DNA of 64,000 nt from Bondarzewia mesenterica. Lineage: Eukaryota > Basidiomycota > Agaricomycetes > Russulales > Bondarzewiaceae. Shown one piece after another: positions 12,064-23,191 of this stretch. The stretch spans positions 1-64,000 of the forward strand of contig SGPL01000046.1 of the NCBI GenBank assembly GCA_004802705.1, given 5' to 3'. Below the pieces are notes generated by a model. The model saw only the letters and a program-made list of their open reading frames with translations. It was not told the DNA's origin and did no database searches. Each line of letters starts with the position of its first letter. The stretch's first letter is position 1. Position numbers and translations under genes: made by a program.

Positions 12064-12734
12064 CTACATCGGCATATTTAGGCCAAAATACCAGCACGCC
12101 GCCAATTCGAATTCGAATGAACGGACAATGGTGAAGAGCAAGGCCTTCGTTCTAAATTGAAGTTCTAATGAGCTGCTGGAAATGTTCAGGGGAAGAAGCT
12201 CACTCCACCAAAGAAATCCGATATCCGATACAAGCATGCGAGCCCGCAAGGAATGTGAGCATGTTTCTCCAAACACTGGGTATCTCTCGCACAGCGTCAG
12301 GGAGGTTGGACCAACGTTCCGGCCTGAAGAATCAAAATCGCGTGTGAGCCAGTCAAAACAGTAGTCACAATCAAACATTACGCACTTGAATTCATGGGCA
12401 TCTTCACCCCAGAGATCCTTCGACCTGTTCAATGCACGGATCGGAACGAAAATCATATCACCTTTGGCAACTCTGCTCTCCAAAAATCGCATAAAGAACC
12501 AAGTTGTAATGACAGATCCGATAACATACGTGATTTTATTTCTTGTCACACCATTCTTGTCAACAAAAGGCATTCCAAGGGGGATGACATCGTCCTGCAC
12601 CGCAACGCAATCTGCGTTGCCAACTGGTGCATGCAGTCACATGACTTCCCGTACAACAGCATCAAGGTATGGCAAAGCATTTAGTTCATCCATAGTCGCA
12701 GTGTCCGTTGTATGGGCGGCGACCTCAGCGCGTA
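12064..12734 (-). pseudogene. Cytochrome P450 relic (C-terminal third), nonsense in ExxR
   Basis: Reading the minus strand from about 12730 gives the C-terminal third of a fungal P450. The segment MDELNALPYLDAVVREVM is followed by TGA, then LHAPVG and QDDVIPLGMPFVDKNGVT. In the P450 K-helix (ExxR) the TGA sits exactly where the Arg should be, one C-to-T step from CGA. Downstream the exons are otherwise good. KGDMIFVPIRALNRSKDLWG is followed by a KPERW joint over an intron, the heme loop [11 protein letters not shown], and KALLFTIVRSFEFELA before the stop at 12064. Three introns with normal ends can be drawn. Everything N-terminal to the K-helix is missing, because the sequence stops at the TA site of the adjacent mobile element. 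It is clearly a non-functional fragment, not a short gene. Confidence 0.85.
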
Positions 12735-13411
12735 CAGTATAGGACCGTCAAAACGAACACCCAAATTTGTGAGCAGGCTAGAATATTTTCTTCCGCTTCA
12801 AAATGGGAAAAAAGTTGAACAATCAAATTATACATATGTAAAGTATTTTAGAAAAAAGATACGCAGTGAGAAAACTATAGATGCGTAAGGTGTTCAGAAA
12901 ATGAGCGAGGGTGGCAGGTTGTGGCACACCCCACCAAAACGAACACATGCCGCAGCAGCCATGTATGGTTCAACTTACATAATCAGACATGTATGCCTAA
13001 TTGTCCTCTTCCTCATCATCACTGCTGTCTGGCTCCTTTGTACTACTATCTGAACCCATCCCATTCCCTCCAATGTTGTTTTGAATACCCCAGCAACTAG
13101 AGACCAGTGATAGAATGCAGGTTTTGTTGATTGTAAGGCACACTATCAATACACTATCACATGACCACAGAGCTCACATAAGCAACCAATTTGGGAAGGA
13201 TGTGCTTAGCATGAGTGTCGTTTCAAAACAGACATATATCTGTTGATAGCTATATCAATACCTCATGGATCACTCTAATTCTTGGCTAGGTCTTAGTTGG
13301 TATTGTTATCTCAATTGTCATATTTTTTTCTGGACAGAAAAGCAAGCAGCGAGTGAAATACTGTAGGGTGTTCGTTTTGATAGGGGTGTTCGTTTTGACG
13401 GTCCTACACTG
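12735..13411. mobile_element. Non-autonomous Tc1/mariner-like element (MITE), 677 bp
   Basis: The ends are inverted repeats of about 28 bp with one mismatch. The left end reads CAGTATAGGACCGTCAAAAC and continues GAACACCC. The right end is its complement with CAGTGTAGG. A TA dinucleotide flanks both sides (12733-12734 and 13412-13413), the target duplication expected of Tc1/mariner/pogo-type transposition. The word GTGTTCGTTTTGA is repeated twice at the right end (about 13369 and 13386), as if the terminal repeat were partly doubled. No transposase frame lies inside; the interior is AT-rich. An autonomous relative elsewhere in the genome would have to mobilise it. It abuts the P450 relic directly. 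Confidence 0.8.
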
Positions 13412-13458
13412 TACACTTGATTTACACAAGTACTCTCTGTCGAATTCCTACACCTCTT

Positions 13459-14080
13459 TTACTGCAAACTCAACCACACCGCGATGCCGAACCCGGTCAA
13501 AGGGAACAGCGCCCTCACAAAATTTAACCTGATCCACCTGACAACCTCGCTGACCTGTCCATCCACGCTCAGCTCCCTTTCCTTCCCCTTTTCACCCTCG
13601 GCGGTCTCCGACACACCCTTGGCCGCTCTCTGCAGCGCGCGCACGTTCGCTTTCATGACCGTCAATGTGAATGGCACGATCGCGATACACAGCGCACCCG
13701 CCACCGCGTACTTCTCCCACATTCCGCGGGGGGACTCTGCCGCGTAGTGCGCGTACGCAGTGTACAGGAAACTGCTCGAGGCGAGCGTGCCAAGTGGAAT
13801 AGCCACGTTCCTGCCGCGTGTATAAACCGTCTCCCATTGCCGCGCGAGGAGGTTGGGTTCGTTGGTGGAAGCGGCGAGGAAGAGCGCGGGTCCGGCTATG
13901 ACGGACGACGAGAGGATACCGCCTGAAGGGAACGGTTCGAAGTGTGCCCCAAGGTGAGCCATGAATGGGATTTATTGTTTACTCACCGGACAGCATCCCA
14001 GAGGCGACGAGACCGACGGCCGTCGCGACATTAGCAGAACTGCCGACAAAAGGCATGGTGGTGTTGACTGAAGAAGACAT
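13459..14080 (-). CDS. DUF1772 membrane protein (anthrone-oxygenase-like family)
   Basis: A small integral membrane protein of 185 residues in two exons (14080-13987 and 13922-13459, intron 64 nt with GTGAGT/CAG ends). Four hydrophobic segments are visible, starting at ANVATAVGLVASGM. They continue GGILSSSVIAGPALFLAAS, IPLGTLASSSFLYTAYAHY, YAVAGALCIAIVPFTLTVM and a last LFPLTGFGIAVWL. The spacing, including RQWETVYTRGRNVAIPL and the conserved FTLTVM turn, fits DUF1772. That family includes noranthrone monooxygenases of polyketide pathways but also many proteins of unknown role. No polyketide synthase is nearby, so I do not assign the anthrone reaction. The start ATG at 14080 is the first in frame. 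Confidence 0.8.
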
Positions 14081-14317
14081 AGGGGTTCAATGTCGCTGCT
14101 GAACTAATTCATGTCAGGAGGATACTTATCCAGGCAGCTCGATGTGTCGTCATCCGTTCCGTCACATTAAATGCTCGTTTTCATTAATCAATACGTATTA
14201 CAAGCCGAACATACACGCGTCGTATCAGGGCCGAGCCAAGCAAAGCAAGAACACAACAAAAAACCACACGCGCAAGCTTCGATCATTCAACGTTCTCGAC
14301 CGTATTCCGTGAAAAGC

Positions 14318-15389
14318 CTAGTTCCCGCCAACCAACGGCGCCCGCTCTTCGTCCTCCAACACAATTCCCCCCCGGCTCCAAGTCTTTCTGGCAAGCCCTA
14401 CACCCCCCTTTATGACCCAGACAAGTGCGAGAATCGCAAATGCAAGAGCGGACCAATGGATGAACTTTGAAGACCGCTGATGAGCGAAGATGGCGAAGAG
14501 CGCCCAAGCGATTGCAATGGAGGCTGGGAGATCACCCTCAGGGGAGGAGAACGCGTATGCCGCCGCTGTCGCTTCGAGGAAGAGCCTGTACGGTACTAGA
14601 TGAATAAAGGAATTCACGGGAAAGTCGAGATGGGACGCACAATGCGAGAAATACGAAGATTTTGGTCCAAACTCCGGCCTTGTGAGTATCCGCATTAACT
14701 CCAAATGCTTCAAATGCAGTTACGACGACGAGAACCGTCGTCCAGCCGTGATAGAGGGAGAAGGGGAGGTGCACAAAGAGCTCATCACCAACGCTGGTGG
14801 CCTCATGATGTTTTTTCACAATGTAATATATGTGAGTCACAGCCGAGCTGACGAAAAGAGCAAAGATGAATGCTGGAAGCGGGGCCAGTCAGTCAAATCA
14901 ACATTCAGCAAAATGGGAAGGCGTACCGATGATGTAGTGGTGACTGGCCCAGAGATTGACGTAGATAGCGTTGAGCACTCCAAGAAGGGGAAAACGCCAT
15001 GATATGCCATCAATGATGACACGTTTTCCAGCGGGGAAGAATTGGTAAGTAACGGTGCCCAGAAGCAGGAGGTGAATGAGAGACCTGAACAGAACGTGTT
15101 GGTATGATAGAAGAAAGTACAGAAAGACCGGATGATGCATACCAGATGAGGAAAGCCCAGGGAGCAGGCGTCAGATATGTTTCTTTGCCGGTGAAATAGA
15201 TGTCGTTTGGAGCGGCTACGGTATAGATGTTCGAGCCGAGGAACAATAAGTAAACGAGGATGTTAACGATCTATTCGCAAAAGGGTTATTACAGGTAACA
15301 CTTCATAGACATATATCGATAAAAACCTTGAGGAGTATATCATCCTTCCAAGAGGGATTATCTGCAGGCATGTCGACGAGAGAGGGCAT
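14318..15389 (-). CDS. Multispanning membrane protein, TspO-like (tryptophan-rich sensory-like)
   Basis: Five or so exons together encode a protein with about seven to nine hydrophobic helices. Segments in order are [18 protein letters not shown], then [10 protein letters not shown] joined to [16 protein letters not shown], then [20 protein letters not shown]. Next come [62 protein letters not shown] and [20 protein letters not shown]. The [13 protein letters not shown] phrase resembles the PxxWxFxxIW motif of TspO/tryptophan-rich sensory-type proteins. That link is my inference from a short motif. The tail [11 protein letters not shown] is hydrophilic. The start [10 protein letters not shown] at 15389 precedes the first membrane segment by about 20 residues. 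The function is unknown. Confidence 0.7.
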
Positions 15390-15764
15390 AGGAGGACGAG
15401 TTGAAGATCGAATCCGTTGAACGATTTCTTAAGTATTGAAGGACCCGCAGTCGCACGTGACGCACGCATGACGTCATTGCGCGAACAAGCATTACCCCTG
15501 TCTGTGAATTCACATGAATATTTGTTGAATTTATCTGCTCAGTTTCACGAAACGTTCCTTTGTACTGGAATACGTTGAATATCTTCCTTGTCCAATTTAC
15601 CGTGATCTTCTTGGACGGACATGCAAATATTCGCAAATTGACTGGCAGTTGACGAGGCCAGCAACAGTGACTAAGATCTTGATTGTAATGTGGCGGGACA
15701 GGGCGGGACCTATAATCTGGACTCCTCCCCAGCCTCATCAGCCCTCACTTATATTCCACTCTGT
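15390..15764. other. Divergent intergenic region
   Basis: About 375 bp between two divergent genes. A CTATAAT word lies at 15709-15715, some 50 bp upstream of the ATG at 15765, and could act as a TATA element. No gene is seen. Confidence 0.45.
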
Positions 15765-18700
15765 ATGAGCTCGCTTAAGCGACGTCTCAGCAACGAATTA
15801 ACGGACGGAGTTCAACACACCAGACACAAACTCAACGGTGCAATGTCCCCCGGACGGCCGTCAGACATCGACCCTCCTACTAGGACAAGAAACCTTGACA
15901 ACTTTGTAATAACGATAATGAAAGCATTCAATGGCGTCAGACCTGGAGATCCATTACGGGCAGGGATTGATGGCATTTATGAGCTGTTCAGTGCGATCGC
16001 CCAGTCCCTGCCTCTGGAGTCTCGATCGCGCGTGAAATATCTACTATATTTCGATGTCAAGGACGTCGCCAGATATCCTGACCTGCAGGCTGACCTCCTG
16101 CAAGCATGGCGCGATCAGTCGTTCGACTCCATTCGACAAAGTATGTCCCTGTGTTCGTATGACATCACGGACACCAATCTCTACCGCAGGACTTCTCGAC
16201 GGAAATAATAATATAAGGTTAGCTTCTGAAATCAAAGTGACAGGTATGGACCGTCTCAGTCTCTAGGTAGATATTCACTCATGAGGGATTTTCTAGCCAT
16301 TCAACGAGCCTGGCAAGAGCCATACATGCGGTATTGGCATCAAGTCATGTATGACAACATCAACAACATGGCGCGCAATATGGATTACTCGAACACGGTC
16401 TCTATCATTCAGAGTGCAGGCACCGGAAAGTCGCGCATGGTAGACGAAATGGCCAAGTTGGTCTTTACGATCCCATTCAATCTTCATCTTAGAGACAAAT
16501 CGGCGTTCATGAGTGCGCCCAACGATTCAATCTCATCAGACCGGTCATTGACGTCTCGTCGTAGGCTTGGTGTATCCCCCTCCAGACGAGGAAGTGCGGA
16601 ATTACTTTGAAACTCGCCCGAAGGAGACGTACGGGCAGTACAGGACTAGGATCTATGCCTTTTTCAAATACCTGTTCATCGAGGTGTGGACGGCGGTCAA
16701 TGCTTCTTTCGGATTCGGACACTCCCATCGGGACTTGGCTCAGCTCTGGCGGAACTATCTCCAACTTTCGGATAACCGTGAAAAGCTCTATCGATCTGTG
16801 ATTGATCGCTGCAAAGAAGCATCCACTGTGCGTACGCGATCTATGAGCTATATACCACCTGTCTTCATAATTCTCCAGGAGGTACATTATGCCGCGCACG
16901 AAGCGATACAGGAACTAGAAAAGCTGTTGGCCTGCATCCCTGACGTGGAGAGTGCGGTTCGAGCGCCGGACACTCTGGTGAAATTGGTTCTTTACTTTGA
17001 CGACTCCCAGATGTTTGCCCAAGAACACGTTGCGGAGGGCGAGGACAGCTACTCCATCTTTCTTTCATGCTTCAACTCATTTAGGTTGCACAACGTCATC
17101 GGTATCCTCATCTCGACTCATTCTCATATCTCATACGCAGACCCACCAAAGGAACCTTACTGCAGTTCCGGTCGTGCGCCCCTCAACTATACCAAGTTTC
17201 AGGCCCCTATTACAGAGACGGCTTTTGACTGTCACCCATCCTTTCCATTGAAGCCAGGACAATACACTCTTTCTGATGTCGCTTCTGTCGAGTTTATGGC
17301 AAGATTCGGTAGACCTCTGTGGGTAGATGTCTGTTCTTCATGATTCTTGCCCATAAATCCTTTTCTCTATAGCTTCTGGTCCTTGTTGAACGGAGCACGA
17401 CTGTCCAATAATCCGGACGAATACGATATGGTGTGCCATAGTCTCGTCGACCTTGCGCGCGAAAAGTTGTTGGGCCGACACAACGTGGACTTGGACCGCG
17501 ACAAGGTTTCACGCAGTGGTCAGATTGCCATCGCCGACGTTCGATTATTGCTGGACTTTGTAGAAGGGCTCAATGACAGTCACCAAATGGGCGTGGCCCT
17601 CGTAAACAAACATCTGCGCACCGCTTGGTCCATCCCATCCCACCGCCGATACATGATCTCTGGATATCCTTCGGAGCCTATCATCGCAGAGGCTGCAGCG
17701 CGGCAGATGCACTTATTTCGACGGGAAACTCCACAGCCCCAGGCTCCTGTTTTGGACATCCTCCGTCGGGAGGTGGCAGGTGGTCTGCTGGATTTGGACG
17801 ATCTTGACAAGTTGGTGGCACGAACACTCCTCATGGAAGCGTACGACCGTGCGATCGAGAGAGAGCAGGGGTTCGAGCCAGGGGTCACTTATCCATTCTA
17901 CAGCCAGGGCTGCTCCGTCATCACGTTTATTGAGGAACTATTTCACGAGGATACAGCGAGAGAAATACTGGATAGCGTCCCGGACAATGTCGTCGCGGGC
18001 GAATCCTTGCGAGAGGCGTTCAAAGATGCCGTCGTTCGGTTCACTCACTTTGTGAAGCTCGATGACGACTCTGGCGTCAGCACGAATGCCGTGTTTGCGG
18101 CATTCATCAAATGTGTTGCGTTCATGGACTCGCATTCGCAGCAGGGCGCTCATATCGTAATTCCCATTCTTTTGAGGCGCGACGCTCTGCTTTCCGAAAA
18201 GGCCACGTCGGGCTTGTTTGTTCAGGTGATACGGCGGCGGCGAATGTGTAGTCCTGCGGAGTTGAAGATTGAACCACAGGATCTTGGGTTTTTTCCTTTG
18301 AAAGACGAGGCGCGGCCTTACATTGGCATGACGATGGAGTTGGGAGTAAAAGGTAAACCGCCGGTTGGGGTGACCACGGAAGTGAGAATTCTCACCGGGA
18401 GACGTGTCCACGGAACCACGGTTAATTCGACAGCGGCCGGGGTGGCGATTGGTTTTGACGAGGCTTTTGAAAAACCCTCTCCGCCATTGACCTCCACAGC
18501 ACACGATGCTATTTCAGCGGTGCATCCCCGATACACCTTGATCGCGTACGGTTGCTCTAACAACGTTTACAAGGGCGTCCAGAAGGGCGATGAGCATACG
18601 TACGGCTACTTGCTTTCTCCTCGAAATTTCCTGGAGGAGCACGGTCGACTGGACAAGGACTCGCATTTGTTTGTGCTACGACAGCAGCCCTTCTGGAGTA

Positions 18701-18873
18701 GGGGTGGTGGTTACCAGTGGGTGAAGGACGAGATGCTCAATGAGTCAGGCGAAGAGAGTCTGAAGCGTGACGAAAGGATGCTGGTAATCCAAGATGAGCA
18801 GATGGCTGAGCATGCGCCGGATGAAGAGCTGTGTATGGAAGTAGACGACGACAATTTAGATAGGCCTGATTGA
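15765..18873 (+). CDS. P-loop ATPase-like protein with C-terminal nuclease-like domain, copy 1 (degenerate motifs)
   Basis: First of two tandem paralogues. Order: a polar N-terminus; a helical segment ending LQADLLQAWRDQSFDSIR; a P-loop with YSNTVSIIQSAGTGKSRMVD at about 16385-16445; FGFGHSHRDLAQLWRNYLQL at about 16708; then LVLYFDDSQMFAQ (Walker B place, about 16987-17025) and STHSHISYAD (sensor-1 place, about 17115). After an intron at about 17324-17373 comes a long C-terminal region with WSIPSHRRYMISGYPSEPII and FYSQGCSVITFIEELF, and a segment LFVQVIRRRR at about 18215-18244. In the paralogue the same places read FDEAH and QVK. Copy 1 therefore lacks the Walker B glutamate and the Lys of a possible nuclease motif. 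No frame break is seen in the long exons. Exon joints between 16140 and 16310 are uncertain. It is probably an inactive or regulatory partner. The biological role is unknown. Confidence 0.75.
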
Positions 18874-19604
18874 TCAGAACAATACACTTCTAAGTTCTTG
18901 TGCCATATTGTGGTATCAGGTATCGCTTAAAGAGTTTGACCGTAGCAATCACATGTAATTTTATTGTCATCACTTCTTGTTCTGGCTGAGCTGGCGCTGC
19001 AGTCCCCAGGATCGATTGTCCGATAACAGGCATGCCGATATTCATCTGAAGTGTATTAGGACCTTAGAATTTCAATGAGTGGCACAAAGAATTTTCTGTT
19101 CAAATTGCCGAATTCATACTGAAATGCAACTGATATATTAAGGTCGAGTTCAGTTCAGTGGTGTTCAGCCTTTCTGAAAACACTTGGTGCCTAAGGTGCA
19201 GTTTCTAATTACCAGTAATTACCTGGAGCTTGCCTGGAGCCAAGGCTAGTCGAGAGGCCCTGAGTGATCGGATTTGAAAATTTGATGCCTCGTGAGGCCT
19301 GTTGAGTACAAAAAAGACCAAAAAGGGCTCTCCATGTGGAAAGCACTCTATTATACTTTACGTACGTCGTAGAACAATGGCTTCCGGCTGGTTGGCTTCC
19401 CTGGCCATCTCTTACCACAAACGGGTCACATAGGACATAGACAATGGCGGGTCTGTCGAACTCCAGGGTATAAGTAGGCGTCCCGTCTCCGGTTTATGAG
19501 GCAGTGACCGCCAACTATAATTTTCCTCCACTTCGACTTCTCAGCGCTTAAATTTTAAGGGCTTGTCCTCTAACCATTCGAACGCACCACCTGCGCGGCG
19601 AATC
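18874..19604. other. Intergenic region between the tandem paralogues
   Basis: About 730 bp with no recognised gene. At 19209-19225 TAATTACCAGTAATTAC forms a small direct repeat. A TATAAG word at 19469-19474 lies about 135 bp before the ATG at 19605 and could be the promoter element of copy 2. Confidence 0.5.
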
Positions 19605-22600
19605 ATGTCTTTTCCGTCAGCGAATGAACCTGAAACGACCCGTGATGGCGTAGTATTCTCAACTATGCTAGCTTTTCATCAGATTGAACGTGGAAGCCCT
19701 TTACCCCAAGGTCTCCGTGCCCTCTCCTGGCTCTTCAAAGCAGTCATCTTCTCGACCACTTCTATGGGCGAGATACGGTTCAAATATGCTGCTGAAGTTG
19801 GTGAAGAAGATGTGGTCAGAAACCGAGGTCTACAGAAGGACCTGCTGCAGGCATGGAACGATCAGAAATTTGATGGCATACGACGAAGTACGTGTCTCTG
19901 TCCCCAAAGATTCTCAATGTTACTAACTACCGCCACAGGAATTCGAATCGGAGAAATTCAACTCCCCAAACTGAAACCGGAAAAATCAAAAGAAGCAGAG
20001 ACCGGGTCTGCACCCAAGCCTGGCAAGAACGAATATAAGCGCGACGCGCAACCTACAAGTGAGCATTTTGTTCTTGGTGGAAATGAGTTATACTGACAAT
20101 TCACTGAACAGAGAGAGGTATGGATCACTCGATCGTCCATATCTATATCTACTGACGAAAATCTTTAAGCGCTTCGTCGTGCTTGGAATTTGCCCTACAA
20201 ATTGCTATATCACGAAGCGCTGTACAGCAACAGCAACAACATGAACCGCAAGGAAGACTATTCAAACACTGTCTCCATCATTCAAAGTTCGGGAACAGGA
20301 AAGTCGCGGATGGTGGATGAACAGGCGAAGTTAGTATTTACGATCCCATTCAATCTTCGTGCCGCGGAGGATGACAAGAGTAGGTGTGGCCGGTCTGTCT
20401 TGTGATGATCAAAACTGAAATATCTGTCCAGGCATGGCGTATCCTCCGCCAGATGCAGGCGTGCGTAAATGTCTCTCGGCCAGGGGGCAAGAAACGTACG
20501 ACCAGGTGAAGGGTCTATATTTCTTGTTCCTTGCGCGTGTTTTTTTTGAGACGCGGAAAACGGTCGATGAATCTTTCGGGTTCGGACACTCGCATCAAGA
20601 CCTTGCTCAACTTTGGCGAAGCCATCTCCGAGGGTCAGGCAATCGCAAGGCACTCTATCACAACGTGACAGAGTCCGACGGGGAATCATTCGTGCGTGCA
20701 TGGCCTGTCAGCCGCAGGATATTGAATTTAGTTTTCTTTCAACTTTTCAGGAGTTGCACGCCGAGGTCGATGCCAAGCTCGAGAAGGCTGAGGCGGCGCG
20801 AGGAGAAGCAAAGAAGGGCAAGGCAGCAAAAAAGGACGTAAAGCAGGCAAAGCCGACACAAGAAGAAGCGAAAGAAGCGAAAACTCAGGACAAGAAGACG
20901 GACAAGAAGAAGGAAAAGAAGGAAACGCTGTTTTCCGCACTCGCTGCATCTGCAGCCAGAGACCAGTTAGAGCAATTGCTGGCTCGTATCCCGGATATCA
21001 CGCCTGCCCAACAATCCAGCTCCCCTCATCACAAAGCCTCCCGCGGTGACATTTCTACTTCTGTCCATGCTCCGACGGTGCCTTCTGCATCCGTGCCGAA
21101 TACGGAAAGCTCACAACCCATCAAACTGATGCTTTATTTTGACGAGGCCCACGTGCTGGCGCAGAGCAAGGCGCCGAAAAACGAAGACGATAAGACTTTG
21201 TATGACGTTTTGCTCTCATGTTTAAACGACTTGCGCAGTCTCCCTATGTTCAGCATCTTCCTTTCGACGAATTCCCATGTCGCCTACTTCGCACCGATTC
21301 AACATCTAGCGAGGTCCGCCCGTGCGCGCAGCAACAATGCTCACCTACAGGCCCCCATCACGGAAACGCCTTTTGACTGCCACCCGTCATTTCCCATCCG
21401 ACCTAACCAATTCACGCTCGCCGACGTAACTACCGTTGAATTCATGGCAAGATTTGGAAGACCGCTGTGAGTGGATTGACTGTCCCCTTTCATCGTCGTT
21501 GTGAGCTTTACTTAGACGTTGACGAATGATGAAATAGGTTCTGGACAACATTGGAAGGCGCGCAAAAGTCTTCGCAAGAACCTGTCTGGAACAACGATTT
21601 CACTCTAGTGCGCGACGGACTGATCGATTTAGCGGCCATCAAGCTTATGGGGCAAAATGAACTCAAGCACGGTTTTGAAGAATTTTCGCGCGAAGCTCAG
21701 ATTGCGGTGGTCGACGTTCGGCTTACGTTGGACTTCGAACCCAGACGAGAGAATGTTGCCTCGCTTGAGGCGACCCTTGTTGCGAGCCATATGCGTCACG
21801 TTTGGTCGATTCCACAACACCGGCAATATATGCGCTCTGGTTATCCTTCGGAACCTATCCTTGCGGAGGCTGCAGCGCGGCAGATGTACATCTTTCGAAA
21901 CAATGCGGCTAGTAATGCGGCCAAGGTGCCCGAGTTGAAGAAGAAATCGACCCCTGTTCTGCAGATCCTTCAACGGGAAACGGAGAAAGGTTTATTGGAT
22001 TTGGGTCTGCGGGGCGAGTTGGTGGCCCGTGTCATACTAATGGATGCCTATGACCGTGCCATCGAGAGAGAGCAAGGTCGCAAGCTTGCAGGATCCGACC
22101 TCACTCCATTCTACAGTCAAGGCTGCTCCGTCATTACATTCATTGAGGAGCTGTTCAAGGAAAACATCGCGAGAGACATTTTGGATAGCGTCCCGGACAA
22201 TGACGACGAGGAGGTTTCTCTTCGAGACGCGTTCAAGGACGCCGTCATTCGGTTCACTCACTTCGCAAAGCTGGGCGATGATTCGGGCATCACCACCAAT
22301 GCGATGTGGGCCGCATTCATCAAGTGCGTCGCATTCATGGGTTGGTCATCGCAGGAGGCCGTGGATTTCCTCCTCCCCGTTCTATTGAGGCGCAACGCTC
22401 CCCTCTCTGAAGCGGTCATGACCTCCTTGTTCGTCCAGGTTAAACGACAGCATCGAACGACCACGGTCACGAAGCTGAATATTGACGCAGAAGGTCTTGG
22501 TTTCTTCCCCGCACATGACAAGTCGCGGCCTTACATTGCGTTCGTCATGGAGTTGGGAGTACAGGGGAAGGCACCACCAGGCACCACCCTCCCAGTACAG

Positions 22601-23191
22601 ATAATCGCCAACTTGCGAAAGTCCCAGACGCTGTCCGAGTCACAGGCAGTTGGGACATCCGAGTCGAAGGCGACGAAGCTTCCGAGGGTACCTGAGCCTA
22701 CCAAGGCACCCCCGACTCCTTCGAAGGTCAAAATCCAGAAACGTGGTTCAAGTCACCATCCTGTTGCTACCGCGCACCCTCGATATCAATTCATTGCATA
22801 CGGTTGCTCCAATACCGTGTACAAGGGCATTCAGGAACATGAGAAGGATATCTATGCTCAGTTGCTTTGCTCTCGAACGTTCCTTCAGGAGCATCCCCGC
22901 GCGAATGCAGAGTCTCTGCTCATGGTGCGAATGCAGCAGCCTGTTTGGTCGAGGGGGATCTGTTATCAATGGATCAAGGATGGGTTACTCAATATGCCGG
23001 GCGAAGGGATCGACTTCCTCCATGCAAAATATCAAGCTATCCAGGACGGAAACGATGACAATGCGGAGGATTTGGGTAACGATTCAGGTGAGGCTTCAGG
23101 CGAGGATGCAGGTGAGGATGCAGGCGAGGAATTGGACGAGGATTCGGTGAATGAGGATTCTGATGATGAATTGAGCGAACATCCGGAGTAG
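19605..23191 (+). CDS. P-loop ATPase-like protein with C-terminal nuclease-like domain, copy 2 (intact motifs)
   Basis: Second paralogue, similar to copy 1 from the N-terminal LQKDLLQAWNDQKFDGIR to near the end. Walker A is IIQSSGTGKSRMVDEQAKL (about 20278-20334). Walker B is LMLYFDEAHVLAQ (about 21126-21164). The sensor-1-like STNSHVAYF is near 21265. Between them is a Lys/Glu/Ala-rich stretch (about 20760-20930) likely to be a coiled coil or charged linker, absent from copy 1. The C-terminal exon (from 21540) keeps WSIPQHRQYMRSGYPSEPIL and FYSQGCSVITFIEELF. Further on is FLLPVLLRRNAPLSEAVM followed by SLFVQVKRQH (QVK at 22436-22444), which looks like the hydrophobic-Q-x-K strand of PD-(D/E)XK enzymes. 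The last 40 residues are acidic repeats (GEDAGEDAGEELDED). Start: first ATG in frame. The two-part plan recalls Crinkler/RHS-type effectors, an inference only. Confidence 0.78.

Noticed and set aside
12064..12600. 178-codon minus-strand frame as a hypothetical gene
   Set aside because: It reads through two introns of a P450. The heme loop is in another frame, so the long frame is partly a chance read-through of a relic.
13459..14080. Assigning anthrone oxygenase activity to the DUF1772 protein
   Set aside because: No polyketide synthase or related gene is nearby, and the family is broad.
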